Below are positions 10,014 through 21,431 of a stretch of 64,000 nucleotides of DNA, piece after piece. This DNA comes from Saturnia japonica. Lineage: Eukaryota; Arthropoda; Insecta; Lepidoptera; Saturniidae. The stretch's first letter is position 1. Every line of letters begins with the position of its first letter. The stretch lies in the NCBI GenBank assembly GCA_033032175.1, contig CM065309.1, forward strand, positions 14,508,001-14,572,000, in the 5' to 3' direction. Position numbers and translations under genes: made by a program. The notes under the pieces were generated by a model. The model searched no databases and was not told the origin of the DNA. It was given only the letters and a program-made list of their open reading frames with translations.

Positions 10014-10190
10014 ATGGTAACTGATATTTTTTTTTATCAATCTTCGGTTTTTATACTCAATAATTATGATAAAAACGAGTAAAATTTTGCAATTATACAA
10101 AAATTTGTAACCTGTTTATTACCGATCACATATCTGAAGGAATAACTTAATCTGACCTCAGGTAACCTGTCTAGTAAAATTGCCTTTTTT
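10014..10190 (-). promoter_or_regulatory. CPR3 promoter and conserved upstream module
   Basis: On the minus strand GTATAAAAACCGAAG (TATA complement about 10050-10055) lies about 30 bp before an ATATCAGTTACC initiator (complement of about 10014-10026). The region upstream to about 10185 aligns with the CPR1 and CPR2 modules: CTAGACAGGTTACCTGAGGTCAG (half-site complement 10153-10158) and AATAAACAGGTTACA. Confidence 0.7.
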
Positions 10191-11470
10191 TTTTTGCTTT
10201 ACTTAAAATGTCATACGAAAGTGATTTAAATCTCACAGTCACATCGCACCGGTTCGATATTGGTCTCATTCAATCTACTTTTGATTTTTAATTTTTTAAT
10301 AAATATTTCAACCTTCGGCTTAGATATTACTATAAATTACTTGCTTTTTTACTGTTTATTATGTACGTGTTTTATAGCTGATAATATGGTATCAATTTAA
10401 TATAAATTGGCGGATATTCTTATGTAATTTAAATCTTTTGAATTTCAAGATATATCAAAACTGTTTTTTTTTTTGTATTTGTAATTCGACTGTGTAATTT
10501 TAAATACCTGACAAGGGATATGTGGCAAATTTTTCAAGAAAGTGAAAATTCAACTTCAAAACTTTGAAAGCATGCTGTAATAACAATATAATGAGTATAT
10601 AACTTGATTGAGCTGAAATCATAATATTGATTCTTGTGTTTTATCAAAATTACTTACAAAGGAAAAAATAGTTTTTTCATTTTTTCGAGGTTACTTTCTC
10701 TTTTAAAACCTAGAAAGACAGTACTTAACTAGTTATAAAGTGCATTCTGTTAAAACACTATTTTGTTATTAATCTTTTTGTCATTAGGTATATAAGATGC
10801 ACTGACAATTTCATAACTAAGTAAAATGCTAGGTTTTGAAACGAAATCCTTAACGCATCTATGCATCGATTTGTACATGCCAGGTAAAGTACTTTTTGTT
10901 ATTTAATTTAATATTATGTAATTTTTTTTTTTAAACCCCGACACAATTAAACCTATTCATTGAGACGATCCTAGTACGACAAAAACACGATACCTCTATT
11001 GTGTAAGTTGGTGAGAAGTTGGGTAGATTTCAGATAATGCTACAGCATAAGGTTAAGGTTACCATGCCCTTCTAATATAATTGAAGTAACTGACTATCAA
11101 AATTTAGATTCATCAGACTTATGAAAGATGCTAACATCCATTCATCAACTAGAAAAGAGCTGATAATCTTCAAACGGCCGATCAGAATTTCTTGAATCAT
11201 AACTAAGAATACTTTCGATTAAATCTTTTAAACGAAAAAAAATAAATTCAAAATCGATTCAGCCGTTTGAGAGTTACAATGCTACAGACATACATACAGA
11301 TACGCAGATACACAGATATGTGTACAGTTTAAAAAACGTTAAACTTATAAGGGTTCTTTATTGAGCATTGTAGGTTTTCAAAGTGCACGGCCGACTTATT
11401 TCAATGCAGTATGTAATAAAATTAATTTAAGGGAAAAAAACATATATAGTTAAATATTTTCTAAACAAAT
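10191..11470. other. Intergenic between CPR3 and CPR4; LINE-tail debris
   Basis: No gene seen. Around 11240-11320 the sequence ATTCAGCCGTTTGAGAGTTA followed by repeated ACAGACATACATACAGATAC resembles the tail of a non-LTR retroelement. The rest is AT-rich without recognisable structure. Confidence 0.45.
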
Positions 11471-11556
11471 TTTATTTACAATAGTAACATTACAAAAAAT
11501 CTCAGAAAACAGAACACATTTTTGGTTTTAATTTTCAATAACAGTTTATTTCCTAA

Positions 11557-14500
11557 TTAATGGTGGTGTTTTGTAGGAACGATGTGATGAGTACCGTGTT
11601 TCACCGTTGCATGGAAACTGTGGAGAAATGGATTTGTTATTATAATTGATACTTGTTATAAAGGACTCTTATTTGATTAGTGAACACAAATCCGAATATT
11701 GCCTCTGCACTAGATTCGCATCATGTACTACAGATTTTAATTGGATTACGTCTTTCTACAAGGGATATTATAATATTAAACTTTAAATAATTGCAATCAG
11801 TTTTCATTCAAAAGCTTAAAATAAATGAACGTTAATATAAGTTTTCACTCGTCTGTAAATATTGTTTTTTTTTTTAATTCATATGATTAAATTAAAATAA
11901 TGCTTTTATACAGCCTTATATTGTTTAGATTTTATATAAATAAAAAACTTTAATAACAATACTCAAGACTAATAATACATCGAGAATAGTAATTTCAAAA
12001 CAAACTTTCAAATTAGGTAAATTTCGAATATTGCCTAGTTCTATAACTTGATAATTATAATACCTACAGCAATACTATCTATATTATAATAGTAGCTCAC
12101 CCAGATTCCTTGTCTCCGTAATACTCGACGTGTCTTCTGGAACCATCGGGCTCTTGAAGCGCGTAGTAACCCTTCACCACATCACCGTCACGGGATTCAT
12201 GCTGGCTCTTGTGATCACCAGTGTGGGGATCCTTCACTTCATACGCGAAATCGTATTTAGGGTATGCCTGAAAAATAAATCTTTTTAATGCATTACGAGG
12301 TTTGCTGTTTGGTACCACCATAGTGATACGCTTAGACGTGTGGCGTTCGTGTATCAACGAGTGTATATCGAGTAAAGTAATCAAGCGGGGTGTTAGGGAT
12401 CTGCAGGGAACAGCCTGTGAATAACCTGGTGCCGAAACGCCTGTAGGCCTATATAAAAGTGACGACTGTCTCTCGGTAATCGTCATTTTTTTTTAAATTA
12501 TACTATGCTTACCAACAGGCACAGTGCCTTGAGATTACCTTGCTACTTTAAAAAACGTGTCACTCTGATGCTGATGTCGAATATCGTAGCAAACTAGTAT
12601 TAAAAAGGAGACTAATTCTCTAATAAATCTGCTAGAAAAACAATAATTTTTTGGTAACGATTTTCAGCTCGACGATGCAGAAAGGCAGAAAAACTCTACA
12701 AACATTTACGTTACAATATTTTTAGGGTTTCGTAACTCATAATGAAAAAAAGCTGTAGACTTATGATGACTTTGTTGCCCGTCTGTCTGTTTGGCTGGCT
12801 AGCTGGCTGTCTGTCCGTATGCCAAAGCACTTTTTCTAGAAAACAACTTGAGCTATAAAGTTAATAATAATATCATATACCTATGGCCACATGCTGTTGT
12901 AAAAAAATAATTTTCTAGGTTAAAAAATAAAGAGATACGGCACTTCATAATTAAAATAATATTCACGAACCGATTATCAAAACCTACATGGTAATTCCTA
13001 CAGACCCATAGTCTTAAAATTTGGCACTAAGGAAGTTCTTTTAATAAAAGTTAAAGAAAAAGTCATAAAATAAGATTTTTTTCTCGAAAACGGTATATCA
13101 TTGAAATTAATACCGAATACTAAGATTTATGACTTCAAACTGCAAGATTTTAGGTTAATATAACAGAAAAATACAGTCAGTTCAACCCATCATAAAAAAA
13201 GTGTAATAGTCACACTGAGTGACCGATTATCAAAACCTATCAAAAGGATATGCCAAGATACATACAATTTGGAAATCCCTCCCTATAAGTCATGCATATA
13301 ATGTTATCCATATACCTAATAGGAAATAATGAACTGGGTCGTCTTTTTAAGCATAAAATTCATTTATTGTTGTTTCACGTATATTTCTAATATACTTAGA
13401 ATAATTTTTGATTTCTTCTGTTACATTAAATTACTTCTCGTGGTTTAAATATTAAAGTTAGTTAGAGTAGTTTTAGATTTTTCTAATTTAGATAGATATC
13501 TAGTATATTGTACCAGAAGATTTTTTATTATTGTTACTGGATTTCCTTATGTTTTGTTACATAACGTTACAAAACATAGCCTAAAAACTTTTTAGTAAAA
13601 ACATTTATAAAATAATAATCAAAATATTTACGGAGTGGTTCTTGAGTTATAAGAGCACTTACAGACAGAGAGACAGACAAACTAAGATACATATATAAGG
13701 ATATTATATAAACAATATTTATGTAAAAGACTGTACAATAATGTACGGTAAGTAATGTAAACAGTTCGGAACACTCAGAGTGCGAGTTCTACTCGCTACT
13801 TGTCCGATTTATTTTGGTCTCATCAAACCCACTTTCTTTGATGTGGTATTTGAGTGCGTTATCCTGAGTTATTTCGGAACAGAGTAATTAGTACAGTAGC
13901 AGATTCATCAGTGTATTGTTAACAAATATTTATATTTAGGATTGTCCAGATTTATGAAATCTATGTTAATGCTACTATTCAAGTCATACCCGAACAATTT
14001 TCTTGCCGGCTCTTCTCGGTTACTTGAATATTTTCCGATCTGACAGCGTTCATAAATTCCTTCTTAGGGCGTGAATTGAATAAACAATTATTGATTTTGA
14101 AGAGCTACGATAGCTTTAGCGAACATAACTTTAAAAACTTTCAATATTTTACATTAACGGAAAATTCCACGCTAATATTATAAATGATAAAGTATGTACC
14201 TCCTGTCTGTCTACAAAATTATTATTACAACCTTGTCTTGACTAAAGACGATCGTAATTAAAATTCACCATAAAAGTAGCCTGGGACCAGCAGAAGGGCC
14301 AAAACAGACAAAGTCGCAGAAAAAGTTAGTTCCTACCTACTATAATAAAAATATATGATAGTGTTTTGGACATCTGTGTTTTTCATTAATCCTAAGAAAT
14401 TGAGAAATACTCAAGTGTACTTTACAAGATTATTATTCTCAAAGTAATAATATATAGATAATTTTTAATATCATGTAAATTAATTTAAATATGTTACGAC

Positions 14501-16334
14501 GACTCGATTCACAGTGAGTCATTAACATATTTAACATGAATTAACAATTAAAATACTTACATAATAATCGATGGAGTCGCCATGACCGTGGCCGTGCTCG
14601 TTGTCGTGACCTTTGACGTGTACGACTTGCGCGGGTCCGTCGTGTCTCGAGACGTGTTGAGATGAGTAAGCATGTCCGTGACCCTGACCCTGACCGTCAC
14701 CATGACCGTATTCAGCTGATGCGACAACTACGAATACTGCGAAGCATAATACCTGCGAAAATGATTTAAGAAGGAATATAATTTGCCGTAATATCTTATT
14801 TATAAAAATCTTGTGTGTGTCTGTTAGTGATCGTGTAACTTCGGAACGATTTGTCCGATTGAGCTCATGTATCTATTATATCTATACATATTATAAAACT
14901 CAACGTCTCTCTGTCTATCTGTCCGTTTAAGTTCTTTTCAGACGAGGACTACTTATCCGATTTCCGGTTTCTTTTTTAATTTTTATCTATTTTATCTGAG
15001 CAGGTTATAGGATATATTTTGTTATATAAAGTAACGTACGAAATAACCACTGATAATAATGGTGAATCAATTCAGAAAAATGATGCTTCTGCTGCGCTTA
15101 ATTTGCTTATTATATCAAATAGATAAACTACATAATTGTGGATCTAAAAAGACATACAAAAATTTCTGCGATAGCATATGTAATGTGTTCTAAGGATTTT
15201 TGTCTTTACAATAACTGGGTGATCGACCGTCAAGGGTGGGAGCTAGGTTTAGTATGTTTCATCCGTTCGCTCTACCGACGGTATTCTGTTGTACTCCACG
15301 CTTGGACGCAGCTGGTATTTACATAGAATCTTGTATATGCCTGTTAGTGATCGTATAACTTCTGAACGACTCGACCGATTGAGCTCATATTCACATAATT
15401 ATATTTGATTTATTGAGATGATGGTTCTTAGCTATGTTAGGATCTGGTAGGTTGAGCTATTAACTATCGGAAAGGGTAGATGAACATTTACTGGAAGGAC
15501 TAGTTAAAAATATTATAATATTTCATTTGGAGGACAAATATTTTTCATACATATACCTCGACGTTTAATTCTAAACTGAGCATTTAGGTACTGATGCGAT
15601 CAAACAGTTAATGTAGATAATTTATCATATAGAAAAATAATTACATTATACGTAATATCCGCCTTGTGTATAAATCGAACAAGCGACCTCGTAGTTTGTT
15701 ATGACTACCATAGCTGCACCAAATAGCCTGTTAGCAAATTATATAATACAAAATGTAGCAATAATATTGAAGTGAAGAATATGAAAATTTGATATACTTA
15801 TGGTTGAATTTAATACACTTATTATAATATTACTCTTTTGTTTAATAATAGCTTGAGAAAATGACGGTAGGTACTTTCCCTGATGGTAAGCACAGTATAA
15901 TCCAAATACAACGGCGTCCGCCGAGAGATCGAAATCCATTGGCGGTCGCCACTGTTATGCCCGTCCTCAAGCTTTTCGGAAGCTAGATACGCATAAGCTG
16001 ATATCGAAAAATGACAAACTAAAAAAGATCACTGTGAGGGATTCATAACCTAATTAGCGTCACTTTGCCATGACACTATAAAATATTTAAAATATTAAGT
16101 ACCTACTATTATATCAAACCTATATGTGTGTGTATATATTCTATTTATAAATTTATGTAGTATATTATACATAAAACTTTTATTTAATATCTCAAATTTG
16201 GGAAACTTTCGCACCAGTGATGTCCATAAATGCCACTTAACTTTTGCATTAAAATATAAAAATGTCTTTAAATAAACTTTTCTTTTAAATATAAGCAAAC
16301 AAATATTGAATAATCTATTTACCTTTGTAAACAT
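11557..16334 (-). CDS. CPR4, RR-2 cuticular protein, Gly/His-rich (143 aa)
   Basis: Coding exons in transcription order: 16323-16334 (M-F-T-K, donor GTAAAT), 14561-14752, 12101-12267 and 11557-11617; all GT-AG and in phase. Exon 2 gives a signal peptide ([10 protein letters not shown], cleavage after A-S-A) and a short segment of G-H-G/G-Q-G repeats and histidines ending D-S-I-D-Y-Y. Exon 3 is a standard 167-bp RR-2 domain ([29 protein letters not shown]). Exon 4 is short (F-H-A-T-V-K, ending in three His). Introns are long (1.6-2.3 kb) and contain repeats. An open frame that continues from exon 3 into intron 2 with an ATG is not the real start. Predicted secreted chitin-binding cuticle protein. 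Confidence 0.92.
12300..14560. other. CPR4 intron 2: repeat debris
   Basis: This intron contains several LINE-tail-like phrases (GACAGACAGAC-type runs near 13665-13690 and 12775-12820, CTAATATTATAAATGATAAA near 14175). Near 12385-12490 a GC-richer block with CTATATAAAAG looks like a promoter but is not followed by a coding exon; its phrase GCGGGGTGTTAGGGATC resembles the tandem repeat at 30770-30930. Confidence 0.4.
14805..14890 (+). repeat. Dispersed repeat B, copy 1
   Basis: The core CTGTTAGTGATCGTGTAACT followed by CGATTGAGCTCATGT is shared with 15335-15480 and, inverted, with 27345-27480. Family unknown. It lies in CPR4 intron 1. Confidence 0.55.
15335..15480 (+). repeat. Dispersed repeat B, copy 2
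   Basis: The same core as copy 1 (CTGTTAGTGATCGTATAACT, GACCGATTGAGCTCATATTC) continues with TTCTTAGCTATGTTAGGATC, which also occurs inverted near 27350. It lies in CPR4 intron 1. A related but different repeat (CATAATTGTGGATCTAAAAA, GATAGCATATGT) occupies about 15130-15190 and recurs near 40565-40620. Confidence 0.55.
15840..15990. repeat. Retroelement-like fragment in CPR4 intron 1
   Basis: The phrase CCTGATGGTAAGCACAGTAT followed by a GC-richer stretch resembles GCATGATGGTAAGCGGCTAC at about 59035. Both look like parts of one dispersed moth and butterfly retroelement, recognised by phrase only. Confidence 0.4.
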
Positions 16335-16383
16335 TTTGAACTGTTTATTTGATAGTTGTACCAATGACACTACTTAGTTGTTG

Positions 16384-16419
16384 ACTGATAGACATCTAAT
16401 AGAATTCAAGTCTTTTATA
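16384..16419 (-). promoter_or_regulatory. CPR4 core promoter (TATA plus initiator)
   Basis: On the minus strand ATATAAAAG (TATAAA complement 16414-16419) is followed about 30 bp later by TATCAGTCAAC (TCAGT complement 16384-16388), the arthropod initiator, and then 50 bases later by the ATG at 16334. It does not share the distal module of CPR1, CPR2 and CPR3. Confidence 0.7.
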
Positions 16420-17555
16420 TTAACAGCTAAAAGAATCAAGGTAAAGTTGATTTCTCTCTACATCTTTGAATATTTAAAATTATGCGAGACCTTAAGTACA
16501 GTTTATTTGTAACAATTTCATAAATAAGATTTGCCGGGCGTACCTACTTACACTTGATTGTGTGACATTGCAATTATGCAAGTGCCGCTCTGTATATTAT
16601 ATTGACACAAATCTAAATTAGCAAAAAAACAGCCTACCTCAATATGAAAACAGTTGCAAGAATTTCGTTATAGTAATATACATTACGATGTCGAAATAGA
16701 ACAAGTAACTTTACTTAGTTTTTATTATGATATTATTATGGTAAAAATAAAAGAGTATTTTCCATTTGTCGGTTTTTTTTTTCAAAAAAGTAATTAAAAC
16801 AATAAAGCAAATACAATATAAAACAAAAATCAAAAATACTTCATTCAATACAAGCCCTAAGAAGGCACCATGAACGTCAAAATACTACCACCGGTTCGAA
16901 AAACATCCCAGTCATCGAGCAGAGCCGGCAAGAAACTCGATCGTGTTTTCCCATTTTTTTCTATTACTGTGTAAATTATAATATTTACAGTTATGTAATA
17001 ATTATATTATTTTAGTGTATTTATAGTTATGGTATATATTTATAATTATGTTATGATGTTGTGCAGGGAATTCCAGACATCAGTACCATTCACGTAATGA
17101 TCCACACTCTAATAAACTTTTGACTAAGTACTAAAGTACAGGTATCACTTTATAAGATAACTTGTATTCACAACATCTTGATAAAATTCCTTAATATGAA
17201 ATGAAAGTTTTCAAGTATCGATTCAATGGTAAGAAAATACATTTTACCTTAAGCGCTGTATAATGAACTTGAAAATTTTGTCACTAAGGTTACATAAGTA
17301 AATAAATTATTTCAAAATTATCTCCGACTTAAAACTTTACTTTCATACATTTTATGAATTTATATTACGTAAATAAAGCTGTGTTACTCCATTCGGATAC
17401 CATTAAAGTCTCAATATACATAAATTCATAAAATTTCATAACGATGTGTATGTGCATGTATGAATGAAATTTGCAACACATTTATAAGTTTTGAGTAAAA
17501 CCGAACCAAACCTGTTTCGTATTTTATATTTTCGATGTATAATTTCGTAAGCATT
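16420..17555. other. Divergent intergenic region CPR4/CPR5
   Basis: CPR4 and CPR5 are transcribed away from each other across about 1.2 kb. Apart from the two core promoters I see only AT-rich DNA, with a retroelement-like phrase near 16850-16950 (GAAAAACATCCCAGTCATCG, GAGCCGGCAAGAAACTCG). Confidence 0.45.
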
Positions 17556-17560
17556 TGTTG

Positions 17561-17596
17561 TATAAAGCATCAGAGTTACGGTTTTTTTTCGCAGAC
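17561..17596 (+). promoter_or_regulatory. CPR5 core promoter candidate
   Basis: TATAAAG at 17561-17567 lies 48 bp before the ATG at 17609. A start near GCAGAC (about 17592) would give the usual 30-bp spacing and a very short leader. The initiator is not canonical, so this is less certain than for CPR2, CPR4 or CPR6. Confidence 0.45.
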
Positions 17597-17608
17597 ATAA
17601 AAAGAAAA

Positions 17609-20600
17609 ATGTTCTTTAAGGTACGATTTGCGAATGTATTTCATTAATTATGATTATCCTCTTCATTAGATACTAATAATGCTCCAGTTTATTACATTGA
17701 CTAATTATAATTATATTATTTATATATCAATCGGTTTACTTATTATAGTATTTTTTTAAATTATTTTTAGGTTAGCGTTATGACAATGTTATGGTTTTAT
17801 CACGATGTTTTCCTGCACTGCAGGCTCAGGCTCATAAAAAAGATTCAAACTCACGTCGTTCAATGCGGTGTCCGTAAATACCTACTACTGATCCAACATT
17901 GCTTCATGTGTACATTAATGTGTATATACTCAAAAATTCACGGGCTTTTATTATAATATCTATATCTAACAGAAAATTAATGCATGTTTTCATGGACGCT
18001 TTAGATAGTTAACAAAAATATTGATTAAAATACCTGTATTATCTTTTCAGCTGGTCCTAAGCGTTTTCTTCATCTTGGTAACAATTTACTGCCAAGATAA
18101 TTATCATCATGGATATACTCTCCAAACCTTGGTCAGACAGGAAGCTCCAAAAAACGTTGAAGTCCATCATTCTATACCTGCGCACACTGTCCATATCACT
18201 CCTGTCCATGTGACTCCTGGCCAAGTTACACCAGTCCAAGCGAACAGCGCTGGTCAAGGTCATGCTTTGCCTACCCAAAATATCATCCATCATGAGAACT
18301 ACAAACAACCCTACTACTTTGTTCCCGTCCATAATCAGGAACCGGCCCCTGTCCATGAAACAGTTGTAGATACCCCAATTTATGTACCAGTGCATGATTT
18401 ACCCGTTCATCATGTCGTACAAGAAGCTGCTTCTCAAGTGCAGGCTCACAACAAAGAGTTGTATCAAGACAATCACGAGACTTATCACGTAGATTATAAC
18501 GTAAGTTTTCATTTTATTTTATACAGCCCCCCCCCCTCCCTCACTCTTTCGCACGGGTATAATTTATAAAGTGAATACAATTTATAATTTAGAGTTTATC
18601 GCTTTAATATTGATAGTTCATAACTTTATAACTGCTCCATTAACCTAGTTGTCCTAAACACGCCTGCTATGCTCGAGGTACTAGGTTCGATTCGCAGGTC
18701 GAGCACAATTTTATTGAGTTTTTCTATAAAATTCTCAGTAGCAGCTCGGAGTTTGGCTTTGTGCCGGATTAATGGCAATAGCTCGCGTGTAATTTTGAAT
18801 TCATTATATCTCTACGGTATTATTTAATTGGAAAACTATAAAGGACAATTTTAATCTACATTAAATTTCCAAGTTAACTAACAAATTTATCTGGATGAAG
18901 ATTAATATTGAATTGGACAACATAGATTCGTAAACTAGGAAATATTTTTAATAATTATGTTGATGATAAAAACGGTTACTGTGAGTCAACCTTAAGAGAT
19001 AGATAATATGCCATCGCGGACTTTTCTCTAGGTTTTTTGAAGAACTAAAATAGTTTTATACATTATTTTGATGTATCTCATAAGGTTTAGCCAGTGTAAG
19101 CCATGTAAGCACGAAAATCATTTTTTTACGACTTGATTACAGTTCTCAGAATTTTCTCCACTATACAAAAACTTAATTGGAATATATTGAATATATAAAC
19201 CTTGCCTAAAAATTATCGAAATTATAGTAAAACCGCATAAAAATCTGTTGCATAGTTTAAAAGATCTAAGCGTACTGGAAAGACGGAGGGAAACGACTTT
19301 ACTTTACACTATGTATCTTTTTTTTTTTTAATTTATTTAACATAAAAATACATAAATATTTTATTGAAATGTCCCGAAAAACCAAAACTTGTTTATGCCA
19401 AGACAGTGATTCAACTCGTTCTATAATATCGTAGGTACACAAAAATACTCTATACATAAACAAATAAAATAAATCATTGATTTGCACTGATGCATTGATT
19501 GATGATAATGATTTTAAATAGAGGCAATATTTATTTAAATAAATGTAAAAATGTGTACACTAAATGAAGCTTTAAACAAATCCTTAAATCATATTTAAAA
19601 CGTTAAATCAGATTTAAGATTGACAGTTGTAAACTGATTAATTTTGTTTTATGCAAGTCGCCCTAAGAGCCTGCAGCGATATAAAAAAATATTTTTAAAC
19701 AGTTGAAAAGTTCTTTTATATGACAAAATATTATATACTTAAATCATGAACAATTAACCAATTAAAAAGGACAGTTTTATTAACCGTTTAATTTGTCGGT
19801 AACAGCGTTTACCCCGAACGTCGTTTATACCGAACTTGGCCCTTTATTCATATCTATGTCTATGAAATAGGATTTATGTATCGTTGTTTAATTTACGGAC
19901 TTATGTCTTAAACCTTATTCACGAAACTTCATATATGTTTCGATACGGTTACCGAGTCAATTTATTTATAATAAATAATGTCATTCATATATTATGATTT
20001 AATTACTAATTTATTATTCTCTCTAGGCCTATCCTAAATACGAATACGAGTACAAAGTACAGGATCCACACACTGGTGACCAGAAATTCCAGCACGAGAG
20101 CCGCGACGGAGATCATGTCCAAGGTGTCTACAGCTTTCACGAGTCCGACGGTTCCGTACGCACCGTCAATTATACCGCTGACAAGAAAAATGGGTAAGTA
20201 ATGTTACGCATAATTATGGTGCATAGCTTTAATTAACCGAATGGTATTTTCATCTATCGAATCTAAGCATTATGAACCCTGTTTCTAACATCAACATGCG
20301 CTACTACTAATTGTATAAAGATTGGAGGGTACCCGAACTTGGATGTTTATGAATGATCACAGCTTCACCCGTATTCAATTTATCCGATGAAGTCTCCACC
20401 GTGTTGCCTCCACCGCACTCATACAGCCTATCGTTGATCTCTTCTAACTTCTCGTACTTGCCTAAGCTTGACAGTTTTGGTTACTGCTTCACTCCGCATT
20501 ATAGCGGGAAGTTATATGGCCTATATACTCTTCAATAAATAGTCGGCTATAAAATGCAAAAAAATCAAATGTGATAGGTAGTTCCGGACATAAACACATA

Positions 20601-21156
20601 AAAACAACAAATTCATTTTAATATTGTAATTTTTAATCGTGTCAAATAGAGACCTACAAACTAAAAGTCATCAAAATTTAAGTATACACTAGCGTTCAGT
20701 AAGGTTTAATTACGAAAAAGCGTGTGTCTACAAATATAAATAAAATATACTTAGTTTATGTTTTAGATATAACATAATATACCATCACGCCTGTATTCCC
20801 CGAAGGGTTAGGCAGAGGTGTACTAATGCACACCCACAGTTCGCCGAGTATGTTTTTAGGTCCTATTTAATAGGGGGCGAGCCTATTGCCATTAATCGGG
20901 CACGAAACCAAATTTCGAGCTGCTACTGAGAATTTCATAGGAAAAACCAAATTAAACTTTGCTCGACCTGGGATTCGAACCCGCTCATAGGCGTCACGCT
21001 TACGACAACTAGGCTAACGAGGCAGTTTTAGATATAATTGAGTTCAATTGCTATTACTGTGTTCACAGATTCAATGCTTTGGTATTCAATACGGGACACA
21101 AGCAAGAAGAACCTCATCAATATCACGATCGTTATGAAGGACATCATATGTTATAA
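17609..21156 (+). CDS. CPR5, RR-2 cuticular protein, Val/Pro/His-rich (238 aa)
   Basis: Coding exons: 17609-17620 (M-F-F-K, donor GTACGA), 18051-18500, 20027-20193 and 21069-21156; all GT-AG and in phase. Exon 2 is large (150 codons): a signal peptide ([10 protein letters not shown], cleavage near Y-C), then a spacer built from V-H-x-x-P and V-T-P units, with A-L-P-T-Q-N-I-I matching the S-S-Q-S-I motif of paralogues, ending Y-H-V-D-Y-N. Exon 3 is a 167-bp RR-2 domain with some unusual residues (D-H-V-Q-G for D-V-V-K-G). Exon 4 reads F-N-A-L-V-F-N and ends H-H-M-L. An AATAAA lies at 21426-21431. Expected role: secreted chitin-binding cuticle component. Intron 3 carries a SINE next to the acceptor. 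Confidence 0.93.
18626..18795 (+). mobile_element. tRNA-derived SINE, family 2, truncated
   Basis: It lies in CPR5 intron 2. The head has TAACCTAGTTGTC (A-box-like) and AGGTTCGATTCGC (B-box-like); the body AAATTCTCAGTAGCAGCTCG and GGCAATAGCTCG match the copies at 6911-7165 and 20763-21030. The 3' half is missing. Confidence 0.65.
20380..20590 (+). repeat. Dispersed repeat E in CPR5 intron 3
   Basis: The ending CTTCAATAAATAGTCGGCTA followed by TAAAATGCAAAAA resembles ends near 48625-48660 (CCTCAATAAATAGG, TTATAAAATGCAAAAA) and 26800-26850. A short open frame over this stretch is not a gene. Confidence 0.45.
20763..21030 (-). mobile_element. tRNA-derived SINE, family 2, near full length
   Basis: Read on the minus strand, it starts TGCCTCGTTAGCCTAGTTGT (A-box) with a perfect B-box GGGTTCGAATCCC and a body ending in CCCTTCGGGGAATACAGG. 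It is the best-preserved family 2 copy in the window. Its head lies about 40 bp before the exon 4 acceptor of CPR5, so it probably sits between the branch point region and upstream intron sequence. Confidence 0.75.
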
Positions 21157-21425
21157 ATTATATTCCTTCTTCATTTATATATTATATTTTATTGTACAAG
21201 AAACATCTTAGATTAATTATATCTATAACACGTATTCCAACCATTGAGAGAGTGATCACAGACAACCTAGCTGTTGCCAGCTCAAAGACTCAATCATAGA
21301 TCATATTATAATTATAATACAAGTTACGTATAATTACAACATTATTATTAGTTTTACAAGCCTCCTCTACTATTGTTACGTTATTTATAAGACATGACAT
21401 TTATTTATAAAACTAGACTTAAGAT

Positions 21426-21431
21426 AATAAA
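21426..21431 (+). terminator. CPR5 polyadenylation signal
   Basis: AATAAA 270 bases after the CPR5 stop codon, followed by a T-rich stretch (GTTTTGTTTATTTTTTATT). Confidence 0.55.

Noticed and set aside
12097..12486. ATG-starting 129-residue frame containing the RR-2 domain of CPR4
   Set aside because: The part before the domain lies upstream of a good CAG acceptor at 12268-12270 and has no signal peptide; the paralogue structure requires splicing to 14561-14752.
12440..12490. Promoter-like CTATATAAAAG in CPR4 intron 2
   Set aside because: No coding exon follows on either strand and the neighbouring sequence resembles a repeat.
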